Shown piece by piece: positions 41,892-50,060 of a DNA stretch of 50,488 bases. Where the stretch lies: assembly GCA_945889085.1 (NCBI GenBank), contig CAMDBM010000023.1:1-50488 (forward strand), given 5' to 3'. The notes under the pieces were generated by a model that had not been told where the DNA came from, did not search any database, and saw only the letters and a list, made by a program, of their open reading frames with translations. The stretch is from WLJO01 sp945889085. GTDB lineage: Bacteria; Actinomycetota; Acidimicrobiia; Acidimicrobiales; Ilumatobacteraceae. Position 1 is the stretch's first letter, and each line of letters opens with the position of its first letter. Made by a program: the position numbers and the translations under genes.

Positions 41892-43506
41892 CGAGCAACT
41901 CCTCAAGGACGGGGCGCAACGCGCCGCGGTCAATCTTGCCATTGCTGTTGAGCGGGAGTTGGTCCACGAAAAACACCCGTTTGGGAACCATGTAGGGGGG
42001 CAGCCGGTCACGGCAGAGCGCAAGTGCGCCCGCCTCGTCGCCGTGGTGGTCGCTGCCTGCCGCGAACGCGTACACACCCTCGGCCGAGGGCCCCGGTGGG
42101 TACGGGACCGCAACCGCAAGCTCGGTCCCGAGTGCGTGACGAAGCGCTGCATCAATCTCCACCAGCTCGACACGGAATCCCATGATCTGGATCTGGTCGT
42201 CGATACGACCGAGATAGCGAAGCCCTTGGTGCTCGGAGCGTTCCACCACATCACCCGTTCGGTACCAGCGCTGGGTGCTGCCGGGTAACTCGACGAAGCT
42301 CGCCCCGGTGCGTTCCGCGTCCTCCCAGTAGCCGGGCGTTACCTGCGGCCCGGCGAGGCAGAGCTCGCCACGCCCGCTCTCGCCAACGTCGATCCCCGAT
42401 GCATCGACCACCGCAACCTCGTGCCCGGGGAACGGACGGCCGATCGGCACGACCCCGCTTGCGACTGCTCCGGGCGCCCATTCGTAGGCGGTGATCGCGA
42501 TCGTGGCCTCGGTCGGCCCGTACAGGTTGTGGAGCTCCGAGTTGGGCGAGGCCATCGCCCACTTCTCCGCAAGCCCAGCGGACAGGGCCTCGCCGCAGAA
42601 GAGGCTCAGCCGTAGCCCCGGGAACGCTCCCGCCTTGAGCATGCGGAGCCGATCCATCACCATCGCAACCGACGGGACGGAGAACCAGGCCGTCAAACCC
42701 TCGTTCCGGATATACGCCCCCGGTGCGAGTACCGATCGTTTCGACGGCACGCAGAGACACGCGCCGGACATCCAGGTGACGAACAGATCGTGCACACTCA
42801 GGTCGAAGGTGAGGTCGAACATTTGGGAGCAACGGTCCCCGGGCCCGTACCCGTAGGCAGTAACCACGTGTGTCAGGTACGCAGACACGTTCGCCTGTGT
42901 GACGCCGACGCCCTTGGGCTCGCCCGTACTGCCCGAGGTGAACAACAGGTAGCCAATCGAGTCGGTGCGGGTGGTCTCTGGTTGGGCCTCACCCGGGCTA
43001 GGCAGGTCGGCGCCCACGACGGGCAGGCCTGCTGCGGCAAGCGATGCCCATCCGGGAGCGCTACGGGTCGGGAACACGAGCGCAGCAGGGCGGTCGACAG
43101 CCGCGAACACCGCCTGCGCTGCTTCGTCGGCCTCCGGGCCGACCACCACCGTGGCCGCCCCCGAACGGCGGAGCATCCCAGCCGACCGTTGCGGTGGGAA
43201 GTCGGGATGGAGCGGTACGTAAGTGCGACCGGCTAGGACTGCTCCGAGAACCCCTAGGTAGGCATCGAGGCTGCGTTGGGCGAGCACCGCAACCGGCGAG
43301 CCAGTCGGGTCGATCTGTTGAATCGCCGCCGCGATGGACCTCGCCCTCTCATCGAGTTCGCGGTAGGTGAGCGTCTCGCCGTCCACGCTGAGCGCCGGGC
43401 CACCCGGGGACAGATGAACCCCGCTGCGCCACGCGTCTCCGAGCGACCGCACCCGATAGGCGACGTCCTGCGTCCGGTCCCAGCTCGGCACCACAAGCTC
43501 CACCAT
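41884..43506 (-). CDS. Stand-alone amino-acid adenylation enzyme (NRPS-type / DltA-like)
   Basis: The 540-residue enzyme is a single NRPS-type adenylation domain, with no condensation or carrier domain. Core motifs are visible in order: A2 AGRTYVPLHPDFP, A3 YLLFTSGSTGEPKGVGVTQ, A4 MFDLTFDLSVHDLF, A5 LHNLYGPTEATI, A7 RWYRTGDVV, A8 YLGRIDDQIQIMGFRVELVEID and A10 LPLNSNGKIDRGAL with the catalytic Lys. The Asp in FDLSVHDLF is the residue that binds the alpha-amino group, so the substrate is probably an amino acid, and DltA carries a similar FDLSVMD segment. It presumably loads the carrier protein whose gene overlaps its stop. The ATG at 43506 is preferred to one 12 codons upstream. The substrate code cannot be resolved by eye. 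Confidence 0.85.
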   Translation of the reverse strand: MVELVVPSWDRTQDVAYRVRSLGDAWRSGVHLSPGGPALSVDGETLTYRELDERARSIAAAIQQIDPTGSPVAVLAQRSLDAYLGVLGAVLAGRTYVPLHPDFPPQRSAGMLRRSGAATVVVGPEADEAAQAVFAAVDRPAALVFPTRSAPGWASLAAAGLPVVGADLPSPGEAQPETTRTDSIGYLLFTSGSTGEPKGVGVTQANVSAYLTHVVTAYGYGPGDRCSQMFDLTFDLSVHDLFVTWMSGACLCVPSKRSVLAPGAYIRNEGLTAWFSVPSVAMVMDRLRMLKAGAFPGLRLSLFCGEALSAGLAEKWAMASPNSELHNLYGPTEATIAITAYEWAPGAVASGVVPIGRPFPGHEVAVVDASGIDVGESGRGELCLAGPQVTPGYWEDAERTGASFVELPGSTQRWYRTGDVVERSEHQGLRYLGRIDDQIQIMGFRVELVEIDAALRHALGTELAVAVPYPPGPSAEGVYAFAAGSDHHGDEAGALALCRDRLPPYMVPKRVFFVDQLPLNSNGKIDRGALRPVLEELLGA

Positions 43507-43606
43507 GGCCTCAAACGCTAGCCGCCAGCGGAGCAGCGGCACTCCAACTACTCACCGAAGTGTGCAGTTCTTCGGGAACCCGGAGGGGTTCGGCTACTCT
43601 GGGACT

Positions 43607-44806
43607 ATGACAGCCACCGTTACCCAACCGCCCGCTGCCGGCGTCGACACTCCCGTACGTGCCAAACGGCGAGCAAGGCTCGGGATGCGCTGGAAGCTCG
43701 TCTTCGGGTTCGGAGCAGCGATCACCGTCGTGTTCCTCGTGGTGGCCGGCTGGATCCTCAGATTCTCCACCGGCTCGGCAAGTGACCGACTCGAAAAGAC
43801 CCTCGTGGAACTGGCCGAGGGCGGCGCCAAGACCGTCGACATCGAGAACTTCGCCAAGCTGCTCACCGCCGCCGACAAGCCAACCCCCGGAGCGGTGTAC
43901 CCGGCGGAAGCGGGCTTCCTCGCCGGGCAGACGGCAACCGTCGACAGTACGTGGCCCACGGACCCCGCCTATTGGCGACACGTCGAGGAGATGCGCGATA
44001 TCCGGCTCACCAATCCGGATGCCTCGCCCTACACACTCGCGTACACGAGCGACGGGAAGCTGCGGTTTATCGGGCAGTGGGGGGCGTACGGCTTTACCGA
44101 CGTGTCGTGGTGTAGTGACCCAGAGGGCAACTACACCGACGCACCGTGCGGCGCTGGCTTCAAGCAGGACGCTGCAGAGCTGTATGGCACAGTTCCCACG
44201 TACGTCACGGACGGCTTCGAGAGGACAACGGCGCAACCCGCGTACACGGATGCACTCAACACCTGGATCTCGGTGTACACACCGATCAAGGACAAGGCGG
44301 GCAAGGTGGTCGGTGGCTTCGGTGTTGACTATCCGCTGTCCTACGTCAAGAACGTTCGGTCCCGTGTACTCCGGGTGCTCTACCCGGTCCTCGGCGTGTC
44401 GTATGTTGTGCTGCTCGCCTTTATCTACGTCCTCTCCGGACTCGTCACGCGCCGACTCGGTCGACTCACTGCGGTCACCCAGAAAGTTGCCGAGGGTGAC
44501 TACGGCGTTGACGTCGAACAGTCAGCGAAGGCGCTCTTCGCCGATGAGATGACAGATCTCGCCAACTCTTTCAAGATCATGACCCAGAAGGTCGGCGAAC
44601 GTGAGCGAACCCTGACCCAGACGGTCCAGGTACTGCGCGTCGAGATTGACCAGGCAAAGCGCAAGGACGCGGTGAGTGAGATTGTCGACAGCGACTTCTT
44701 CAACGATCTCACCAAGAAGGCCGGCGTGATGCGCGCCAAGGTGAAGGGCATCGAACTGGCCGATGCCGCTAACGAGCGCAACGCTGGTCAAGCGGGCGAC
44801 GAATGA
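43607..44806 (+). CDS. Membrane sensor: extracellular Cache-like domain plus HAMP, no output domain (copy 1)
   Basis: The 399-residue protein has an N-terminal membrane helix (LVFGFGAAITVVFLVVAGWIL, ~residues 30-52), an extracellular ~205-residue domain with Cys in DVSWCSDPEGNYTDAPCGAGF, a second helix (LGVSYVVLLAFIYVLSGLV, ~residues 265-283) and a cytosolic HAMP segment (TRRLGRLTAVTQKVAEGDYGVDV...DEMTDLANSFKIM). It then has only a ~65-residue coiled-coil tail: RKDAVSEIVDSDFFNDLTKKAGVMR. No kinase, cyclase or methyl-accepting domain follows. The same C-terminal motif ends the paralogue at 47152-48393. It overlaps the transporter gene by four bases (ATGA). Confidence 0.85.
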   Translation: MTATVTQPPAAGVDTPVRAKRRARLGMRWKLVFGFGAAITVVFLVVAGWILRFSTGSASDRLEKTLVELAEGGAKTVDIENFAKLLTAADKPTPGAVYPAEAGFLAGQTATVDSTWPTDPAYWRHVEEMRDIRLTNPDASPYTLAYTSDGKLRFIGQWGAYGFTDVSWCSDPEGNYTDAPCGAGFKQDAAELYGTVPTYVTDGFERTTAQPAYTDALNTWISVYTPIKDKAGKVVGGFGVDYPLSYVKNVRSRVLRVLYPVLGVSYVVLLAFIYVLSGLVTRRLGRLTAVTQKVAEGDYGVDVEQSAKALFADEMTDLANSFKIMTQKVGERERTLTQTVQVLRVEIDQAKRKDAVSEIVDSDFFNDLTKKAGVMRAKVKGIELADAANERNAGQAGDE

Positions 44807-46269
44807 GCGCGAACGGCAACGATCCGCTCGACGACCTCCTCGGGGCGAAACGCCCCCCGAGGAATATCGACAACGCCCTGGACGACATGACGAAAGCAGC
44901 GGCGACAACCCGGAGCGCGGGTGACGCTCTCGACGAGCTCATCGCAGGGTCCGGTGCCCGTCCGCGCAGCGACGTCTCGACGTCGGAGTCCGACCGTGTG
45001 GAGACGCGGAGTCGATGGTCCCTCGCCCTCGCCCTCGCACTTGCCGGGGTCGGCCTCTCTGGGGTACTGACCGAATCGGTGGCAGCGTCACAGTTGCTCG
45101 GCAACAGCGGGCCGATGGCACTTGCCCTCGTCTGGCCGCTCGGCGGCGTGGGGCTCCTGATCATCGCTTTCATCCAGTCCCGCTATGTCGATCGCTTTGC
45201 ACGTCTCGGGGTCGTTCGGTGGTTGTTCATCGCGTACGCAGCAGCCTTCGTCGTGATGCTGATTCTCTTCGCGGTCAATATCCCGCAGAAGGTGCCCGCA
45301 GCGATCGCGTGGCTGCTGGCCGACCAGATGAATTTCTTGCTTCCGCTCGTGGTGTGGACGGTGGCGGGTGACGTGTTCACCACCGGTCAGGGAGTGACGG
45401 TGTTCCCCCGGATCTCGCGTTGGCTCTTCGGCGGACAGGTCGTCGGTCTCGGAATCGCAGTGCTTGCCCCCGTGATTTTCGACCAGGGAGATATCTCACT
45501 GACTTGGCTGCTCGTCCTTCCTCCCGTGATCTGCGCGGTAACCGCTTGGATCTTGCCGAAGGCGCTTGCTACAGCAACCACCGGGCTCGGCCACCAGCGC
45601 GAGCAAAGCGCAACGGCAGCCTTCAAGGAGACAATCAAGCTGATCCGGGAGCTCCCCGCATATCGATGGATGTTCTGGGTCGGCCTGCTCGCCATCTTCG
45701 GCGGAACCATGGTGGACTTCGGCTTCCTGCACATGGCTCAGGAACGCTTCCCCGACACCGGGACGCTCCAGGCGTTCTATGCGGGAACATCACTCGTCTG
45801 CTTCGTGCTGTGCTGGCTGCTCCAGACCTTCGGAGCTGCCAAGCTCATCAATCGGTTCGGGGTCGCCAGGATCCTGCAACTGCTCCCGATCGGGGCCCTC
45901 CTCGGTACGGCGGTCCTCGTCGTGGGTGGCACCACGAGAACCGTCATTGTCGGCTCGATTGCGCTCGTCCTCTGGCGTCTTCCTCGCTGGAGTATCGACG
46001 GTTCCGCTCGGCAGGCCGCTATGGCCAACCTGCCGGACGAGCGGCGCCTCCGCTCGTCGTTTGTCATCGACATGGGCCCACTCGCGATCAGCCTCATCGT
46101 TGCATCGGGCCCGATCGCGATCGCGGCCGCCACCGACAATCTCTGGATTGCCCCGCTCATCGGCCTCGTGATTGTCGTGCCCGCACTGTTCCTCAGCACC
46201 CGGACAGTCCGCACGTGGGACGACACGCAGCTCTCCTACCGCCTGAAGCGACGCAAGCGACTCGGGTGA
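44803..46269 (+). CDS. ATP/ADP translocase-like (Npt family) membrane protein
   Basis: The 488-residue protein has a ~75-residue acidic, low-complexity cytosolic N-terminus (DALDELIAGSGARPRSDVSTSES), then about 12 hydrophobic helices. The layout and segments such as LLADQMNFLLPLVVWTVAGDVFTTGQGVTVFPRISRWLFGGQVVGLGIAVLAP and IKLIRELPAYRWMFWVGLLAIFGGTMVDFGF resemble NTT/Npt ATP-ADP exchangers, which in free-living bacteria often serve non-nucleotide roles. Transport substrate is unproven. The start ATG overlaps the sensor gene stop (ATGA), so transporter and sensor are made together. Confidence 0.75.
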   Translation: MSANGNDPLDDLLGAKRPPRNIDNALDDMTKAAATTRSAGDALDELIAGSGARPRSDVSTSESDRVETRSRWSLALALALAGVGLSGVLTESVAASQLLGNSGPMALALVWPLGGVGLLIIAFIQSRYVDRFARLGVVRWLFIAYAAAFVVMLILFAVNIPQKVPAAIAWLLADQMNFLLPLVVWTVAGDVFTTGQGVTVFPRISRWLFGGQVVGLGIAVLAPVIFDQGDISLTWLLVLPPVICAVTAWILPKALATATTGLGHQREQSATAAFKETIKLIRELPAYRWMFWVGLLAIFGGTMVDFGFLHMAQERFPDTGTLQAFYAGTSLVCFVLCWLLQTFGAAKLINRFGVARILQLLPIGALLGTAVLVVGGTTRTVIVGSIALVLWRLPRWSIDGSARQAAMANLPDERRLRSSFVIDMGPLAISLIVASGPIAIAAATDNLWIAPLIGLVIVVPALFLSTRTVRTWDDTQLSYRLKRRKRLG

Positions 46270-46300
46270 CACACCGAACGGCAGCGCATCACGCCCCGGG

Positions 46301-47014
46301 CTACTCGCTGGTGGAGCCGACTGCGCGAGCAACCCACGGTTCGCTCAGGTCGAAGCGATAGTGATCGAGAAGGAACGCGGCGGAGCCGGCCTGCCTTGCC
46401 CGTTCCTCGATCAAGGTCGGGTCAATCCCGTCGGGCGGGAGCCAGAGTAGGTGGAGGGGTCTCAACTCCGAGCCTGGCCCCTGCCACTGTGGACCGACCA
46501 CCGGTTCGTAGAACTCGATGCCGAAGTCCTTCAAACCGATCCACCGAAAGATCGGCACCCGGTAGCCCGGCGCCTCCCCGACGAGACCGAGCACAGGTAG
46601 ACCTCCGCAGTCCCTCGACAACTGCTCGATGATCCGGCGGTAGAGCCAACCCAGCAGACGACGGCGGTCCACGGTCAACACGCCCGACTCCACTCGGAGG
46701 TATACGTAGTGCGAGAGGGCAACCTTACGGGCCACGTTCGAGTCGAAGAGGACGAAACCAGCGGTCGCCCCGTCCACCTGGACGAGCCACTGGTGGGGCC
46801 GGATACCGGCGGCAGCATCTATCGCCGACGCCGCCCGCTCACGAATCATCGGGCCGACGAAAGGGTGCTCCGGGAATGCCGCAGAGTGCATCTCAGCGAT
46901 GGCACCAACGAGATCGGAGTGATCTCCACCAACAACGTCAAACACCTCGATGAGCGATCCATCGTCGGCGCGCTGGTAAACCGCCACAGGTTCACGCTTT
47001 TCAGGCAAGATCAT
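46301..47014 (-). CDS. GNAT-like acetyltransferase-fold protein
   Basis: The 237-residue protein has an N-terminal GNAT-like half (SDLVGAIAEMHSAAFPEHPFVGPMIRERAASAIDAA, ~residues 33-68; VQVDGATAGFVLFDSNVARKVALSHYVYLRVESGVLTVDRRRLLGWLYRRIIEQL) and a C-terminal stretch (WIGLKDFGIEFYEPVVGPQWQGPG). The classical acetyl-CoA loop (R-x-x-G-x-G/A) is not clear; DRRRLLGWLYRRI is the nearest segment. I call it GNAT-like with moderate confidence. It lies reverse within the sensor cluster, and its start is 137 bp from the second sensor gene. Confidence 0.55.
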   Translation of the reverse strand: MILPEKREPVAVYQRADDGSLIEVFDVVGGDHSDLVGAIAEMHSAAFPEHPFVGPMIRERAASAIDAAAGIRPHQWLVQVDGATAGFVLFDSNVARKVALSHYVYLRVESGVLTVDRRRLLGWLYRRIIEQLSRDCGGLPVLGLVGEAPGYRVPIFRWIGLKDFGIEFYEPVVGPQWQGPGSELRPLHLLWLPPDGIDPTLIEERARQAGSAAFLLDHYRFDLSEPWVARAVGSTSE

Positions 47015-47151
47015 TGCGAAAAGCCCCGCGCCGATTCGGAACCGACCTGTGCCACATCGTGCCGACTGTAACGCTTCAACACGTGCATTCCGGAACAGGC
47101 ATGCGACACTGAGGCCTTAGCCAGATCGGTTCGAGGGATGGAGGAACGGAA

Positions 47152-48393
47152 TTGAGGTTCTCGGCAGATCCTCGTTCGTGGGGTCTCGGCACCAAAATCG
47201 GCGCAACGCTCGTCGCCGCCGCCATCGTGCCGATGGCGCTGATCTCCCTCGCCGCATCACGCTCGGGCCAGGGGGCCGTGGAGAAGTCCGAACTGTCCGC
47301 GGCCGAGGGCCGCGCCGTGGTTGGCGCGTCGTCGGTGCAGCAGTACCTCCTCGGAGTCGTCGGTCGCGCGGATCAACTCGGCACCACCACCGAGGTGGTG
47401 AACTACCTGAGGAGCGGAGGGCGCACCGACACGCCACCGATCGGGGCGACCGCCGCGCAGTTCGATGTCGAGGCAGTGTTGCTGCTCAACCTCGACGGCC
47501 GCACGCTTGCCGCCTCGCCGACCTCGATCCGCGGGAAGCAGTTCGGTGACACCGACTGGTTCGCCACGAGCGCCGGTGGGCAGACCAAGGTCGGTCCGGT
47601 GCTGTACGACCCTGCCTCACGCCGCTCTTCCGTCACCGTCTCGGCGCCTGTGCGGGAACCCGGGGCCGCAGTGGTTGGGGTTGCGGCGCTGCAGGTGAGC
47701 GGACACGACGTGCTCTTTGCGCTCAACCAGGCCCCCCTCGGCCCCGGCGGTCAGGCAGTCCTCGTCAACGCATCCGGCGAGATCGTGCTCGCCCGGGACA
47801 ACCGATTGCTGGGGCAGACACTCGCTGCACTCGGCCTCGACGCCCTGTCGACGAGGATTGCTGAGTCGCTATCGGGCACGCTCCCCCGTGTGAACCTGCC
47901 GGGTCGCGGCACCCAGGTGGTCGCCTGGTCCACAACGACCGGCGGGAACACTGCCATCGTTTTCCAGCCACGCGACGTATTCCTCGGGCCGATCAACCGC
48001 CTCGCGAAAACCGCTCTGATCGCGCTCGCTGTGGTTGCACTCGTTGCCCTTGCGCTCGCGCTCCTCGTGGCCCGCCGACTCTCGCGTCCGGTCTCGGCGC
48101 TCACTGCCGCTGCAACGGCGATCGAGGCGAATACCGAGCCCGACACCGAACAACTCGCATCCCTCGGTCGCACGAAGGATGACATCGGCCGCTTGGCGCG
48201 AGTGTTCTCGAGCATGGCCGCGCAGGTGGCCGTCCGCGAACGGGCGTTGCGCGATCAGGTCGCTGCGCTGCGTGTCGAGATCAACGAGGACCGCCGCAAA
48301 CAGACAGTGTCGGACCTCACCGACTCCGAGTTCTTTCGCGAACTCGAGGTGCGAGCGGCCCAAATCCGTCGAGCGATGAAGGAGGACCTGTGA
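47152..48393 (+). CDS. Membrane sensor: dCache-like domain plus HAMP, no output domain (copy 2), TTG start
   Basis: The 413-residue protein has a first membrane helix (GATLVAAAIVPMALISLAAS, ~17-36), a ~240-residue extracellular Cache-like domain (GDTDWFATSAGGQTKVGPVLYDPASRRSSVTVSAPVREP is typical of double-Cache sensors), a second helix (TALIALAVVALVALALALLVA, ~285-305), a HAMP segment (RRLSRPVSALTAAATAIEAN) and a short coiled-coil tail ending RRKQTVSDLTDSEFFRELEVRAAQIRRAMKEDL. The tail aligns with that of the paralogue at 43607-44806 (RK-x3-VS-[DE]-x2-DS-[DE]-FF). The TTG at 47152 has GGAGG seven bases upstream. Its stop overlaps the next gene's GTG. Confidence 0.85.
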   Translation: MRFSADPRSWGLGTKIGATLVAAAIVPMALISLAASRSGQGAVEKSELSAAEGRAVVGASSVQQYLLGVVGRADQLGTTTEVVNYLRSGGRTDTPPIGATAAQFDVEAVLLLNLDGRTLAASPTSIRGKQFGDTDWFATSAGGQTKVGPVLYDPASRRSSVTVSAPVREPGAAVVGVAALQVSGHDVLFALNQAPLGPGGQAVLVNASGEIVLARDNRLLGQTLAALGLDALSTRIAESLSGTLPRVNLPGRGTQVVAWSTTTGGNTAIVFQPRDVFLGPINRLAKTALIALAVVALVALALALLVARRLSRPVSALTAAATAIEANTEPDTEQLASLGRTKDDIGRLARVFSSMAAQVAVRERALRDQVAALRVEINEDRRKQTVSDLTDSEFFRELEVRAAQIRRAMKEDL

Positions 48394-49553
48394 GGGCCAG
48401 AGCGTTCCTCGTCGCCGCGGTGCTCGCCCTCGGGGCCACCACCGCATCATGCGGTTCGTCACAGAGCACCAGCGGATGCCGACCACGGGCCATCGCCTGG
48501 CTCGGCGCGCTCACCGGACAGGCGCGTCGGCCACCGTTCCAGAACGGCGCCGAGCTTGCGGTGTTCCGCTACAACGCAGCGCACCCCGACTGCCCCGTCG
48601 GCTATCTCGTCTTCGACTCCCAAGGAGACCCGGCCATCGCCGAGCGGCTCGCGCACACGATCGTCGACGACCCGCAGATCCTCGCCGTCGTCGGCCCGGG
48701 TTTCTCCGGCGAGACAAAGGCGGCCATGCCGATCTTCGAAAAGGCCGGTCTCCCGGTGGTCACCGCCTCGGCCACGAACCCGACGCTCGCGCAGCAGGGT
48801 TGGACCGTCTTCCACCGTGTCGTCGGCAACGACGCTGCACAGGGTCCCGCTGCAGCGGCGTTCCTCACCCTCACGCTCGGGGCGAGGCGCGTCGCGATCA
48901 TCGATGACGGCGGTCTCTACGGCAAGTCGCTCGGGGACCTCGTTGCCGAGGATCTCGGCAAGCGGGGTGTCGTGGTCGCGCCACGCGGTTCGGTGGACGC
49001 CACCGGGGTCGATTACAGCGCAACGGTCGCTGCGATTGCCGACATCGGTGTCGATGCCGTGTACTACGGCGGCGTGACAGAGCCAGCAGTGCGCCTGCTC
49101 CGTCAACTGCGCGATGCAGGTGTCACAGTGCCATTCATGGGTGGCGACGGCATCTTCGACCCGTCGTTCGTCTCCGGTGTAGGCGCCGGATCGGAGGGCG
49201 CATACGCAACCTGCCCCTGTCTCGACCCGGACCTCGTCGACACCGAGTCCCGCAAGGACTTCAACGCTGCCTACCGCGAGTACTTCCGGGAGTCCCCGGT
49301 TGGTTACGGGATGGAGTACTCCGACGCGGCGGGACTGATGCTTGCTGCCCTCGACTCGGGGGTTCGGACCCGTCGCGGCATGGACGCATGGATCGACGCC
49401 ACCGAGACCGAGGGCATCACCAAGTCGATCTCGTTTGATGCCGCCGGCGAGGTGCGCGAAGGACCGATCTTCGTGCTGCAGGTGCAGGCCGGCCGCTTCA
49501 AGCAGGTGGCCTCGGTGCTGAACGGGCGCGTCGAGCGCCCAGAGGACTCCTGA
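48390..49553 (+). CDS. Lipoprotein of the Leu/Ile/Val-binding (periplasmic binding protein type 1) family
   Basis: The 387-residue protein has a signal peptide with lipobox (AFLVAAVLALGATTASCG, Cys ~20), then a type 1 periplasmic-binding fold: WLGALTGQ, GYLVFDSQGDPAIAERLAHTIVDDPQILAVVGPGFSGETKAAMPIFEKAGLPVVTASATNPTLAQQG, FHRVVGNDAAQGPAAAAF and RVAIIDDGGLYGKSLGDLV. It looks like the ligand-binding subunit of a branched-chain amino acid/amide ABC transporter, but no permease or ATPase genes are near. It starts (GTG at 48390, GGAGG upstream) within the sensor gene's stop, so it probably delivers a ligand to the sensor rather than to a transporter. Confidence 0.85.
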   Translation: MRARAFLVAAVLALGATTASCGSSQSTSGCRPRAIAWLGALTGQARRPPFQNGAELAVFRYNAAHPDCPVGYLVFDSQGDPAIAERLAHTIVDDPQILAVVGPGFSGETKAAMPIFEKAGLPVVTASATNPTLAQQGWTVFHRVVGNDAAQGPAAAAFLTLTLGARRVAIIDDGGLYGKSLGDLVAEDLGKRGVVVAPRGSVDATGVDYSATVAAIADIGVDAVYYGGVTEPAVRLLRQLRDAGVTVPFMGGDGIFDPSFVSGVGAGSEGAYATCPCLDPDLVDTESRKDFNAAYREYFRESPVGYGMEYSDAAGLMLAALDSGVRTRRGMDAWIDATETEGITKSISFDAAGEVREGPIFVLQVQAGRFKQVASVLNGRVERPEDS

Positions 49554-49578
49554 CAGCGCAACGTCTAGCATCCCGTTG

Positions 49579-50046
49579 GTGAAATCACCGATGTCAATCC
49601 GCTTCGCCGTCCTGCTCTCTTGCACAGCGCTTGCTGCCGCTCTCTCAACGGGCTGCGCATCCGATACACCGAATCGCCAGGCCGACGCTGCGGTACCGGT
49701 TTCCCGCACGCCCCTGTTGACCAAGGCGCGGGCCACCGTGCTCGGGCAGACGGTCGTCTACCCGACGGGCACCCCCGCGGAGGTTTCCTCGGCAACCGTC
49801 ACCATGCAGCCGGGTCAGGAGACCGGCTGGCACCGCCACGACGCGCCCCTCTATGTCCAGGTCCTCGAGGGCACCGTCACCGTGGAATACGACGGCGGTG
49901 TGGTGAAGGCGTACCCGAAGGGCTCGGTCTTTATGGAGGCCACCGGCACGTACCACAACGGGCGGAACCTCGGCAACGAGCCGGTGCTCCTCCTCACCGT
50001 GAGCATCGGAGCAGAGGGCATCGAGAACACCGTCGCACGTCCGTGA
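49579..50046 (+). CDS. Cupin-domain lipoprotein
   Basis: The ~155-residue protein has a lipoprotein signal (RFAVLLSCTALAAALSTGC) followed by a single cupin domain. The metal-binding pattern GQETGWHRHDAPLYVQVLEGTVTVE matches G-x5-H-x-H-x3,4-E-x6-G (the Glu position is replaced), and GSVFMEATGTYHNGRNLGNEPVLLL gives the second His. The protein therefore faces outward, anchored to the membrane. Metal and substrate are unknown. GTG at 49579 was used; TTG at 49576 and ATG at 49591 are alternatives, and none has a good ribosome site. Not obviously part of the upstream unit, being 25 bp after the preceding stop. Confidence 0.8.
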   Translation: MKSPMSIRFAVLLSCTALAAALSTGCASDTPNRQADAAVPVSRTPLLTKARATVLGQTVVYPTGTPAEVSSATVTMQPGQETGWHRHDAPLYVQVLEGTVTVEYDGGVVKAYPKGSVFMEATGTYHNGRNLGNEPVLLLTVSIGAEGIENTVARP

Positions 50047-50060
50047 GCCCGGTCTAACGC

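Noticed and set aside
41884..43506. Part of a larger NRPS module
   Set aside because: Only one adenylation domain is present, with no condensation, thioesterase or epimerase domain, and a separate carrier gene.
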